From: JACDBD01 sp050743385
Lineage (GTDB): Bacteria; Actinomycetota; Acidimicrobiia; IMCC26256; JACDBD01
DNA: 5,738 nt
Assembly: GCA_050743385.1 (NCBI GenBank)
Contig: JBOGFJ010000069.1
Span: 1-5,738 of the forward strand
Direction of reading: 5' to 3'
Each line of letters begins with the position of its first letter. The first letter of the stretch is position 1. Of the stretch, positions 1-5,738 are shown in pieces. The position numbers were made by a program, and so were the translations under genes. The notes under the pieces are model-generated. The model was not told the origin of the DNA, did no database searches, and saw only the letters and a list, made by a program, of their open reading frames with translations.

Positions 1-1341
1 TTCCAATGGGGTGTCGCGACCTCCGCCTATCAGATCGAGGGCGGCGTCGACCTGGACGACCGAGGCCCATCGATCTGGGACACGTTCTCGGCCACGCCCG
101 GCCGGGTGCGCAACGGCCACACGGGCCGGGTCGCGAGCGACCACCGCCGGCGCATGGCCGACGACGTCGCGCTGCTCGCCGACCTGGGGATCCCGTACTA
201 CCGGTTCTCGATCGCCTGGCCGCGGGTGCAGCCCACGGGTCAGGGGCCGGCCAACCATTCCGGCCTCGACGTGTACCGCAATCTCGTCGACGACCTGCTC
301 GACCACGGCATCGAGCCCGTCGTCACGCTGTACCACTGGGATCTCCCGCAGGCGCTCGAGGACGGCGGCGGCTGGCCCTGTCGCGAGACGGCTGCGCGCT
401 TCGGCGAGTACGCCCACATCATCGGTGACGCGCTGGGCGACCGGGTGCGACAGTGGACGACGATCAACGAGCCGTGGTGCGTGGCGATGCTCGGCTACTG
501 CTCGGGGAAGCTCGCGCCCGGCCGTACCGATCCCGGCGCGTCCGTCGCCGCCGCCCACCACGTGCTGCTCGGGCACGGGCTCGCGGTCGATGCCTTGCGC
601 GCCGGCGTACGCGCCGCTGGGGCCGAGATCGCGATCACGCTCAACCCCTATCCCGTCGTCGTGGCCGGCGACCACGAGGAGGACCGCGACGCCGCCCGCC
701 GCGTGGACGGCGTCGCCAACCGGCTCTGGTACGACGCGGTGCTGCGGGGCCGCTACCCCGACGACGTGCTCGACGACTTGGGCGCGGTGAGCGACCTCGC
801 CCACATCAAGCCCGACGACCTCGAGCAGATCGCCCGACCGATCGATGCGCTCGGCGTCAACTATTACCGTCGCCACCACGCGCGATACGCGCCGGGTGCG
901 TCGGCGTCGGCGCCGGCAGCGATGTGGCCCGGCTCCCCCGATGTCGAGCTGGTGACGCCGCCGGGACCGGTGACCGATCTCGGTTGGGCGATCGAGCCCG
1001 ACGGACTGTGCGAGGCGCTGGTGGCCGTGACGGTCGACTACGACCCACCGCCGCTCTACGTGCACGAGGCCGGCGCCGCGTTCGACGCCGAGATCGACGA
1101 CCGCGGCCGCATCGCCTACCTCGACGGACAATTGCGTGCCGCCGACGTGGCCCTCGCCAGTGGCGTCGACCTGCGCGGCTTCTTCGTGTGGACGCTGCTC
1201 GACAACTTCGAGTGGGCCGAGGGCTACGCGGCCCGCTTCGGCATCGTGCACGTCAACTTCGACACGCTGGAACGCACCCCCAAGGCCAGTGCCCGCTGGT
1301 ACGGGAAAGTTGCACGAACGGGTTCGGTCCCTGACGCTTGA
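1..1341 (+). CDS. GH1 family beta-glucosidase / beta-glycosidase, N-terminus cut by window edge
   Basis: Retaining glycoside hydrolase family 1 enzyme, probably a cytoplasmic beta-glucosidase releasing terminal beta-linked sugars from short glycosides. The reading frame is open from base 1; the first visible residues, FQWGVATSAYQIEG, are the GH1 N-terminal signature, so only about 10-20 residues are missing and the ATG at 106 is internal. Numbering from base 1, Q11, H112 and W113 (YHWDLPQALE), N156 and E157 (TINEPW, acid/base), Y289 (NYY), E356 (nucleophile) and W397...E404-W405 (WTLLDNFEW) reproduce the family's catalytic and glycone-binding set, with R68 in YRFSIAWPR. The 446 visible residues match the usual full length of about 450. 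The nucleophile motif is odd: YVHEAG instead of the common T-E-N-G. No signal peptide can be judged. The substrate is not readable from sequence, and no sugar transporter or regulator is visible next to it. The family call is very secure; the exact specificity is not. Confidence 0.95.
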   Translation, partial: FQWGVATSAYQIEGGVDLDDRGPSIWDTFSATPGRVRNGHTGRVASDHRRRMADDVALLADLGIPYYRFSIAWPRVQPTGQGPANHSGLDVYRNLVDDLLDHGIEPVVTLYHWDLPQALEDGGGWPCRETAARFGEYAHIIGDALGDRVRQWTTINEPWCVAMLGYCSGKLAPGRTDPGASVAAAHHVLLGHGLAVDALRAGVRAAGAEIAITLNPYPVVVAGDHEEDRDAARRVDGVANRLWYDAVLRGRYPDDVLDDLGAVSDLAHIKPDDLEQIARPIDALGVNYYRRHHARYAPGASASAPAAMWPGSPDVELVTPPGPVTDLGWAIEPDGLCEALVAVTVDYDPPPLYVHEAGAAFDAEIDDRGRIAYLDGQLRAADVALASGVDLRGFFVWTLLDNFEWAEGYAARFGIVHVNFDTLERTPKASARWYGKVARTGSVPDA

Positions 1342-1346
1342 CCGAC

Positions 1347-1405
1347 CTTCGAGACTCGAGGCCGTAGGGTCCGGAATCCGGACCCGTGGGCCTCGAGTCT
1401 GGGAG
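1347..1405. terminator. Nested hairpin between convergent genes, probable bidirectional terminator
   Basis: The gap between the glycosidase stop (1341) and the pncB stop (1406) is almost entirely one palindrome. The outer arms AGACTCGAGGCC (1352-1363) and GGCCTCGAGTCT (1389-1400) are perfect 12-bp complements. The inner arms GGGTCCGGA (1367-1375) and TCCGGACCC (1377-1385) are perfect 9-bp complements around the single base A1376. A symmetric 3x3 internal loop (GTA/GTG) separates them. Beyond a G-G mismatch, CTTC (1347-1350) can also pair with GGAG (1402-1405). There is no run of T after the stem on either strand, so this is not a classical intrinsic terminator. U-less hairpins at convergent gene ends have been proposed as terminators in actinobacteria; that role here is inference from position. 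Confidence 0.7.
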
Positions 1406-2773
1406 TCACGGCGCGTGCTCGGCGCGGAGCCGGCGCGTCAGCGCGTCCAGTGCGGGCGAGAGGCGCACCTCGTAGGGGTGCTCGCCGGCGTCGAGGCCGC
1501 GCAGGTGATCCGGGAGGGCGCCGAGGGCGGCGGCGCAGCGTTGGCGGGCCGCCGCCAGCGGTTGGGGTGGACGGGTGCGGCCGCCGTCGACGATGACGCA
1601 CTCGAGCACGGGGCGCCCGTCGATGTCGGGCTCGTCGTCGAGCGCGAGCACGTCGTGCTGGTAGCGACCGCCCTCGCCGCCGCGGTAGAGCTGCTTGCGG
1701 CCCGGCAGGGTCGTCTTGCCCGGTGCGACCTTCACCTTGGGCCCGGTCGGGTCTTCGACGAGCTTGTACACGACGTCGACGGAAGGGGCGTCGCCGCTGG
1801 TGCCGAGCTGGGTCCCGACGCCGAAGGCGTCGATCGGCGCTCCCGCCGCGACGAGCTCGGCGATGCGGTACTCGTCGAGATCACCGGAGGCGAAGACGCC
1901 CACGTCGGCGAGGCCGGCGTGGTCGAGGATGTCGCGAACCGATCGTGACAGCGCCGTGAGATCGCCCGAGTCGAGCCGGACCGCGCGCGGGACGATGCCC
2001 TCGGATCGCAGCTCCGGTGCCATGGCCGCCACCGTCCGGGCGCCAGCCTCCGTGTCGTAGGTGTCGAGGAGCAGCACGGCCGCGCCGGGATACGCGCGGG
2101 CGAAGGAGAGGAAGGCTTCGCGCTCGTCGCTGAACCGCATGATGTAGGAGTGCGCCATCGTGCCGCTCAGCTCGAGGCCGAACTCGCGGCCCGCGAGGAC
2201 CAACGAAGTGCCCGACGCACCCCCGACGAACGCGGCCCGCGCCGCCTTCATCGCCGCGTCGCTGCCGTGGTCACGCCGGGGTGAGAAGTCGACGAACGAC
2301 CGGCCGGCGCACGCGGTGGCGATGCGAGCCGCCTTGGTCGCGACCATCGTCTGGAATCCGATGCAGTTCAGCAGGAACGTCTCCACGATCTGGGCCTCGA
2401 CGAGGGGCGCGGTCACCCGTACCAGGGGTTCGTGAGGGAAGACGACCTCGCCTTCCGGCACTGCCCAGACCTCGCCGCTGAAGCGCAAGTCGGCAAGGTG
2501 AGCAAGGAACGCGTCGTCGAAGAGACCGAGCGAGCGCAGGTACTCGATGTCGTCGTCGGCGAAGCGCAGGCGCTCCAGGTAGTCGAGCGCGGGTTCGAGC
2601 CCGCACGCCACGAGGTATCCCCGACGGGGCGGGAGCCGATGTGCGTACAGGTCGAAGGTGGCGGGCTCGAGGAGCCCGAGCGCGTGGTAGCTCCCCGCCA
2701 TCGTGAGCTCGTAGAGGTCGGTGAAGAGCGCCGCGCCCGGACCGCGGGTAGCGTCGATGGCGTCAGAGACCAT
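1406..2773 (-). CDS. pncB: Nicotinate phosphoribosyltransferase (NAPRTase)
   Basis: Cytoplasmic enzyme joining nicotinate to PRPP to make nicotinate mononucleotide, with ATP use (EC 6.3.4.21); this is the entry step of the Preiss-Handler NAD salvage route. From the start at 2773 it has 455 residues, normal for the family. Visible motifs: TDLYELTM at 18-25 (N-terminal signature), RRDHG at 166-170, GGASGTS at 184-190, GTMAHS at 204-209 with H208 at the position expected for the phosphorylated histidine, DSGDL at 268-272, SGDLDEY at 296-302, and FGVGTQLGTSGDAP at 317-330 (phosphate-binding loop) followed by YKL at 336-338. The chosen ATG (2773) has GGGGGAGG eight bases upstream. An in-frame ATG at 2809 also has a GGAGG site and would add 12 residues (MVADTFVGEATS) overlapping the P450 start; the shorter form fits the family's N-terminus somewhat better. 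It is a single gene, divergent from the P450 and convergent with the glycosidase. No nicotinamidase or NAD synthetase gene is nearby. Confidence 0.94.
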   Translation of the reverse strand: MVSDAIDATRGPGAALFTDLYELTMAGSYHALGLLEPATFDLYAHRLPPRRGYLVACGLEPALDYLERLRFADDDIEYLRSLGLFDDAFLAHLADLRFSGEVWAVPEGEVVFPHEPLVRVTAPLVEAQIVETFLLNCIGFQTMVATKAARIATACAGRSFVDFSPRRDHGSDAAMKAARAAFVGGASGTSLVLAGREFGLELSGTMAHSYIMRFSDEREAFLSFARAYPGAAVLLLDTYDTEAGARTVAAMAPELRSEGIVPRAVRLDSGDLTALSRSVRDILDHAGLADVGVFASGDLDEYRIAELVAAGAPIDAFGVGTQLGTSGDAPSVDVVYKLVEDPTGPKVKVAPGKTTLPGRKQLYRGGEGGRYQHDVLALDDEPDIDGRPVLECVIVDGGRTRPPQPLAAARQRCAAALGALPDHLRGLDAGEHPYEVRLSPALDALTRRLRAEHAP

Positions 2774-2781
2774 GCTCGTAG

Positions 2782-2789
2782 CCTCCCCC
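2782..2789 (-). promoter_or_regulatory. Ribosome-binding site for pncB start at 2773
   Basis: The minus strand reads GGGGGAGG followed by eight bases and then ATG (2773-2771). It is a strong Shine-Dalgarno match at good spacing and is the main reason for choosing the shorter pncB start. Confidence 0.65.
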
Positions 2790-2791
2790 AC

Positions 2792-2798
2792 AAAGGTG
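2792..2798 (+). promoter_or_regulatory. Ribosome-binding site for P450 start at 2808
   Basis: AAAGGTG lies nine bases before ATG at 2808. It is a moderate match to the anti-Shine-Dalgarno complement. The alternative in-frame starts further left (2721, 2757, 2772) have no comparable site, so this one decides the P450 start. Confidence 0.55.
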
Positions 2799-2807
2799 TC
2801 GGCGACC

Positions 2808-4010
2808 ATGACCCCCGTCCTCCACGACCCCGCGACGTACGACCGAGGCTTCCCCTACGAGTACTTCCGCGGGCTGCGCGACCACGACCCGGTCTCGCGC
2901 CACGCGCATCCCAGCTGGGAGCGCGGCTACTGGGCCGTCACCCGTCACGCCGACGTGCAGCGCGTCTCCCGCGACTCGGCCACGTTCCACAATGCGCCCC
3001 ACCCGTTCCTCGAGGTCGCGGCCGACGACGACCAGTCGGGCACCTCCGAGCTGCTGATCAGCTTCGATCCGCCCGAGCACACCAAGCTCCGCAAGCTCGT
3101 CAACGCCGGCTTCACGCCCCGCCGGGTCGCCGACCTGACCGACCGGATCCAGGCCCGGGTCGATGCGCTCTTCGACGGGCTGCGCGACCGCACATCGTGC
3201 GACCTCGTCACCGACCTCGCCCTGTGGCTCCCGCTGCACGTCATCGCCGACCTCGTGGGAGTACCCGAAGACGACCGGCGCCAGGTGTTCGAGTGGACCG
3301 AGCTGACGTTCGGCTTCGACGCATCGGTCACCCGGGAGCAGCGGGGCGAGGCGGCCATGGCCATGTACGCGTATGCCGACGCGCTCTGCGAGCAACGGCG
3401 GGTCGAACCCCGCGACGACCTCATGAGCGTGCTGCTCGCGGCCGAGGTCGATGGTGAGCAGCTCACGCAGATGCAACTCGATCTGTTCTTCCTCCTGCTC
3501 CAGAACGCCGGGAGCGAGACCACCCGCAACCTCATTACCACCGGCACGCTCGCCCTGCTCGAACAGCCCGAGCAGCTCGACAAGCTACGCGGCGACCTCT
3601 CCCTGCTCCCCACCGCGATGGAGGAGCTGCTCCGCTTCGTCAGCCCGGTGATGCAGTTCACCCGCACCGCTGTCGCCGACACCGAGATCGGGGGCCAGCC
3701 CATCGCCGCCGGCGACCGGGTGCTGCTCGTGTACGCCTCGGCCAACCGGGACGAGCGTGCCTTCGGCGATCCCGACCGCGTCGACATCATGCGCGAGCCC
3801 AACGACCACGTCGCCTTTGGCGCCGGCGGGCCGCACTACTGCCTGGGCGCCAGCCTCGCCCGGCTCGAGGCCAGGATCATGTTCGAGGCGATCCTGACGC
3901 GCTTCGAAGGACTCGAGGTCGACGGTGATCCCGACGAGCTCCCTCGAGTCCACTCGAACCTCATCGACGGCTACGCGCACCTGCCTATCCGCTTCACCGG
4001 CGTGCGCTAG
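2808..4010 (+). CDS. Cytochrome P450, soluble bacterial type
   Basis: Heme-thiolate monooxygenase of 400 residues, the usual size for soluble bacterial P450s, with no membrane anchor; it would take electrons from a separate ferredoxin and reductase, neither encoded here. Motifs in order: DPPEHTKLRKLV at 87-98 (C-helix region, with H91 and R95), FTPRRV at 102-107, AGSETT at 234-239 (I-helix oxygen-activation motif, acid E237 and T238), EELLR at 272-276 giving the ExxR pair E273/R276, and FGAGGPHYCLG at 337-347 with C345 as the heme ligand. The heme loop has one residue more between F and C than the common FGxGxHxCxG. From memory, that spacing and the DPPEHTKLR...FTPR segment recall the mycobacterial CYP124/125/126 lipid- and sterol-oxidising group, but the substrate cannot be assigned. 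The ATG at 2808 was chosen because AAAGGTG precedes it and longer versions would run into pncB. It is divergent from pncB and convergent with the permease. Confidence 0.95.
   Translation: MTPVLHDPATYDRGFPYEYFRGLRDHDPVSRHAHPSWERGYWAVTRHADVQRVSRDSATFHNAPHPFLEVAADDDQSGTSELLISFDPPEHTKLRKLVNAGFTPRRVADLTDRIQARVDALFDGLRDRTSCDLVTDLALWLPLHVIADLVGVPEDDRRQVFEWTELTFGFDASVTREQRGEAAMAMYAYADALCEQRRVEPRDDLMSVLLAAEVDGEQLTQMQLDLFFLLLQNAGSETTRNLITTGTLALLEQPEQLDKLRGDLSLLPTAMEELLRFVSPVMQFTRTAVADTEIGGQPIAAGDRVLLVYASANRDERAFGDPDRVDIMREPNDHVAFGAGGPHYCLGASLARLEARIMFEAILTRFEGLEVDGDPDELPRVHSNLIDGYAHLPIRFTGVR
2819..2823 (-). promoter_or_regulatory. Alternative ribosome-binding site for a longer pncB (start 2809)
   Basis: The minus strand reads GGAGG, a nine-base spacer, then ATG at 2809-2807, in frame with pncB. 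It could drive a form 12 residues longer. The same bases encode codons 4-6 of the P450 (V-L-H), so the match may be fortuitous. Confidence 0.3.
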
Positions 4011-4015
4011 GGACC

Positions 4016-4064
4016 GTTCTGGCGTCACCTATCCCCAATAGTTGTGGGTAGGTGACGCCAAAAC
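4016..4064. terminator. Long hairpin between convergent P450 and permease genes, probable bidirectional terminator
   Basis: TGGCGTCACCTA (4020-4031) and TAGGTGACGCCA (4049-4060) are perfect 12-bp complements. The stem continues inward through a T-G wobble, two C-G pairs, one C/T mismatch and CAA/TTG pairing to a TAG loop (4039-4041). Outward, beyond one mismatch, GTT (4016-4018) pairs with AAC (4062-4064), so the two arms GTTyTGGCGTCACCTA match at 15 of 16 positions. The stem begins within ten bases of the P450 stop and ends 13 bases from the permease stop. No U-tract follows it on either strand; the + strand is followed by AAAAC. Its sequence is unrelated to the hairpin at 1347-1405. The terminator role is inferred from its position. 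Confidence 0.72.
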
Positions 4065-4073
4065 AGCCCTTCG

Positions 4074-5738
4074 CTACTCCGTCGCGATCGCGCTCAACAC
4101 GTCGAGGCGGGCCGCTCGACGGGCGGGGCGGACGCCCGCGAGCACACCCGCGATCGCACCGGCGGCGAGCACGATGACCAGCTGACCGACCGGCGCCGAG
4201 AACGCGCTGACGTCGGAGAACGGGCCACCCGCCGCCGCCTGCACGAGCGCCCAACCCAGGAACACACCCAGGCCGAGCCCGCCGACCGTACCGAACACCG
4301 CGATCACGACCGACTCCCAGCGGATCATCGACCGCAGCTGGCGTCGGGTCTGGCCGACCGCCCGCAGTAGGCCGAGCTCCCGCGTCCGTTCGTGGATCGA
4401 GAGCGACAGCGTATTGGCGATGCCCATCAGCGCGATCAGGATCGCGAGCGCGAGCATCACGTAGACGATGCCGAGCAGCATGTCGACGTTGGCGGCCACG
4501 GTGCTCACGTACTCGTCACCGTCCTCGACGTCGGGCGCGCCGTACGCGTCGGCGACGGCCTCGACGGCCGTCTTGCCTTCGGCCGTAGACACGCCGTCGG
4601 CGAGGCCGATGAGCACGGTCGAGTCGACGTCCTGCACCGTGTGCGGCGCCCACGCCTCCCGGCTCACGACGTACTCACCCACGATCGTGCTCGAGTCGTA
4701 GACGGCACCGACCCGGAAGTCCGCGGTCGCGCCGTCGGCGAACGTCACCGGCACGGGTGTGCCGACCTGCCAGCCTCGGTCCTCGGCCACGTCGTCCGAG
4801 ACCGCGATCTCCTCCCGGCCGAGATCGGCAAGCGAACCGTCGACGGCACCGAGGTCGAGCACCTCGTCGATCCCGTCCGGATCGACGATCCCGACGGATT
4901 CCGTCTCTCCCGCGAACGCGGCGCGCGCCCGCCCGAGCCCTTGCGCCGTGCTCACCTCGGGCAGGTCGCCTACGTCGGTGGCCAGCTCGGGGCTGAGACC
5001 GCTCCCGCCGAAGGGGCCGGTGCTGATCACGAGGTCGCCCCGGAACGACGACGACACGCTCTGGTCGAGCGAGCTCTTGAGCGACGCCGCGAAGACGGTG
5101 AACAGTGTCACCACGCCCACGCCGACCATGAGCGCCGCAGCCGTGCCGGACGTGCGTCGCGGGTTGCGCATTGCGTTCTCGCGGGCGAGTGAGCCGGCCA
5201 CCCCGCGCAGCGCCGGCAGCGGCGCCCCGATCGCCGCGCTTGCGGGCCGGGCGACGACCGGTCCGAACACGACGACACCGACCAGCGTGAGCAGGGCACC
5301 CAGCCCCGCCTGCGCCAGCACGTTGTCGCCGTCGCCGAGCACCGCGCTCAAGACGACGACCACGCCGACGGTGGCGACGGCGATCCCCACGACGGCCCGC
5401 ACGACCGAGCCGCCGCTGCGGTCGACGGCGACATCACGCAGGGCTGCAAGCGGGGAGACCCGTGAGGCCCGGACCGCAGGCGCGACCGCAGCCACGAGGG
5501 TGGCGACGAGGCCGGCGGCCGCCGCGACCACGACGGTGCCCGCGGTGAAGACCAGGCCACCGGACGGAAGCGCGAACCCGAACGCACTGAACATGACCTT
5601 GAGCAGCGCGGCGATGCCGAGCCCGCCGAGCAGCCCCGCAACCGACGCCATGACACCGACGAGCGCAGCCTCGATGGCGATCGAGCCGAGTACCTGGCCT
5701 CGGCCGGCGCCGAGCGCCCGCAACAGCGCCGACTCGCG
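4074..5738 (-). CDS. ABC transporter permease, two-FtsX-domain MacB-like type, N-terminus beyond window
   Basis: C-terminal 554 residues of a membrane permease partnered by a separate LolD/MacB-type ATPase, neither the ATPase nor the gene's start being in the window. The first visible residues, RESALLRALGAGRGQ, are the cytoplasmic motif after the first helix of FtsX domain 1, so the frame runs past 5738; a TTG at 5723 is internal. Hydrophobic segments (fragment numbering) lie near 18-46, 61-86, 112-133, 140-160, 198-218, 418-443, 474-500 and 516-537. The segment ENAMRNPRRTSGT (about 187-199) opens the second half, followed by a long soluble extracytoplasmic domain (about 220-415, rich in D, E and G, MacB periplasmic-core position). 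The second FtsX domain repeats the motif as RELGLLRAVGQTRRQ (about 453-467) and ends in RPARRAARLDVLSAIATE, the standard family terminus. Such permeases export or extract lipids, lipoproteins or peptides; the substrate here is unknown. Confidence 0.92.
   Translation of the reverse strand, partial: RESALLRALGAGRGQVLGSIAIEAALVGVMASVAGLLGGLGIAALLKVMFSAFGFALPSGGLVFTAGTVVVAAAAGLVATLVAAVAPAVRASRVSPLAALRDVAVDRSGGSVVRAVVGIAVATVGVVVVLSAVLGDGDNVLAQAGLGALLTLVGVVVFGPVVARPASAAIGAPLPALRGVAGSLARENAMRNPRRTSGTAAALMVGVGVVTLFTVFAASLKSSLDQSVSSSFRGDLVISTGPFGGSGLSPELATDVGDLPEVSTAQGLGRARAAFAGETESVGIVDPDGIDEVLDLGAVDGSLADLGREEIAVSDDVAEDRGWQVGTPVPVTFADGATADFRVGAVYDSSTIVGEYVVSREAWAPHTVQDVDSTVLIGLADGVSTAEGKTAVEAVADAYGAPDVEDGDEYVSTVAANVDMLLGIVYVMLALAILIALMGIANTLSLSIHERTRELGLLRAVGQTRRQLRSMIRWESVVIAVFGTVGGLGLGVFLGWALVQAAAGGPFSDVSAFSAPVGQLVIVLAAGAIAGVLAGVRPARRAARLDVLSAIATE

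Larger units (their letters stand above)
2774..2807. promoter_or_regulatory. 34-bp divergent gap between pncB and P450 starts
   Basis: This is the whole space between the two preferred start codons, and both ribosome-binding sites sit back to back inside it. Two promoters with -35 and -10 boxes cannot fit here, so each gene's promoter must lie mostly within the first codons of the other gene, or one gene must be transcribed from further away. I searched both strands by eye and found no convincing -35/-10 pair; the only TAnnnT strings on the + strand, TAGCGT (2749-2754) and TAGCCT (2779-2784), lack a matching -35. Confidence 0.5.

Noticed and set aside
106..1341. Taking ATG 106 as the glycosidase start
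   Set aside because: The conserved GH1 N-terminal signature including Q11 lies upstream in the same frame, so the gene starts before the window.
2749..2784. TAGCGT (2749) and TAGCCT (2779) as -10 boxes for the P450
   Set aside because: Neither has a recognisable -35 at 16-19 bp; TAnnnT strings are expected by chance.
2721..2807. Longer P450 versions starting at 2721, 2757 or 2772
   Set aside because: They overlap pncB coding sequence, lack a good ribosome-binding site, and add an N-terminal stretch with no resemblance to the P450 fold; 2808 gives normal length.
2432..3457. Long + strand open frame of 341 codons spanning the pncB 5' half and the P450 5' half
   Set aside because: Its translation is R/P/A-rich low-complexity sequence with no family motif, and it lies across two well-supported genes in other frames; it is a typical shadow frame of high-GC DNA.
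2945..3802. Antisense open frame of 285 codons inside the P450 gene (also 2763-3476 and 3585-4028)
   Set aside because: Serine/arginine-rich translation with no recognisable domain, fully inside a P450 whose motifs are all intact; high GC removes stop codons from the opposite strand.
4392..5192. Antisense open frame of 266 codons within the permease
   Set aside because: The H/D/R/V-rich translation looks like the mirror of the hydrophobic permease codons, with no domain.
5721..5723. Taking TTG 5723 as the permease start
   Set aside because: The frame stays open to the window edge and reads RESAL before it, part of the conserved RExALLRALG motif that follows a first membrane helix; the start is outside.

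Overview
The window is a stretch of ordinary chromosome from a high-GC bacterium (about 70% G+C by eye, with strong G/C preference at third codon positions). The gene content and actinobacterial-type motifs point to Actinomycetota: a GH1 beta-glucosidase, a nicotinate phosphoribosyltransferase of the 'TDLYELTM' type, a soluble class-I-like cytochrome P450 and a two-FtsX-domain ABC permease. An Acidimicrobiia-like or other non-model actinobacterium would fit, but that placement is inference. No mobile element, CRISPR array, tRNA or rRNA gene is visible.

Layout, left to right, with strands alternating + - + -. (1) 1-1341 (+): GH1 beta-glycosidase cut at its N-terminus by the window edge. (2) 1342-1405: a short convergent gap filled by a long nested hairpin. 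(3) 1406-2773 (-): nicotinate phosphoribosyltransferase (pncB), which feeds NAD synthesis by salvage. (4) 2774-2807: a 34-bp divergent gap holding a ribosome-binding site for each flanking gene. (5) 2808-4010 (+): a complete cytochrome P450. (6) 4011-4073: a second short convergent gap filled by another long, unrelated hairpin. (7) 4074-5738 (-): the C-terminal part of an FtsX/MacB-like ABC transporter permease whose start lies beyond the right edge.

The four genes have no evident shared pathway. Because neighbours always point in opposite directions, none is co-transcribed with another inside this window. Operon partners, such as sugar transporters for the glycosidase or an ATPase for the permease, would have to lie outside. 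The parts that deserve a second look are the non-coding junctions: two strong hairpins without U-tracts at the convergent ends, and a very tight divergent junction in which two palindromic CATG tetramers, 36 bp apart, each give a possible start on both strands. Two protein-level oddities are an altered nucleophile motif in the glycosidase (HEAG in place of TENG) and a one-residue-longer heme loop in the P450. I found no convincing evidence of a novel multi-gene system.
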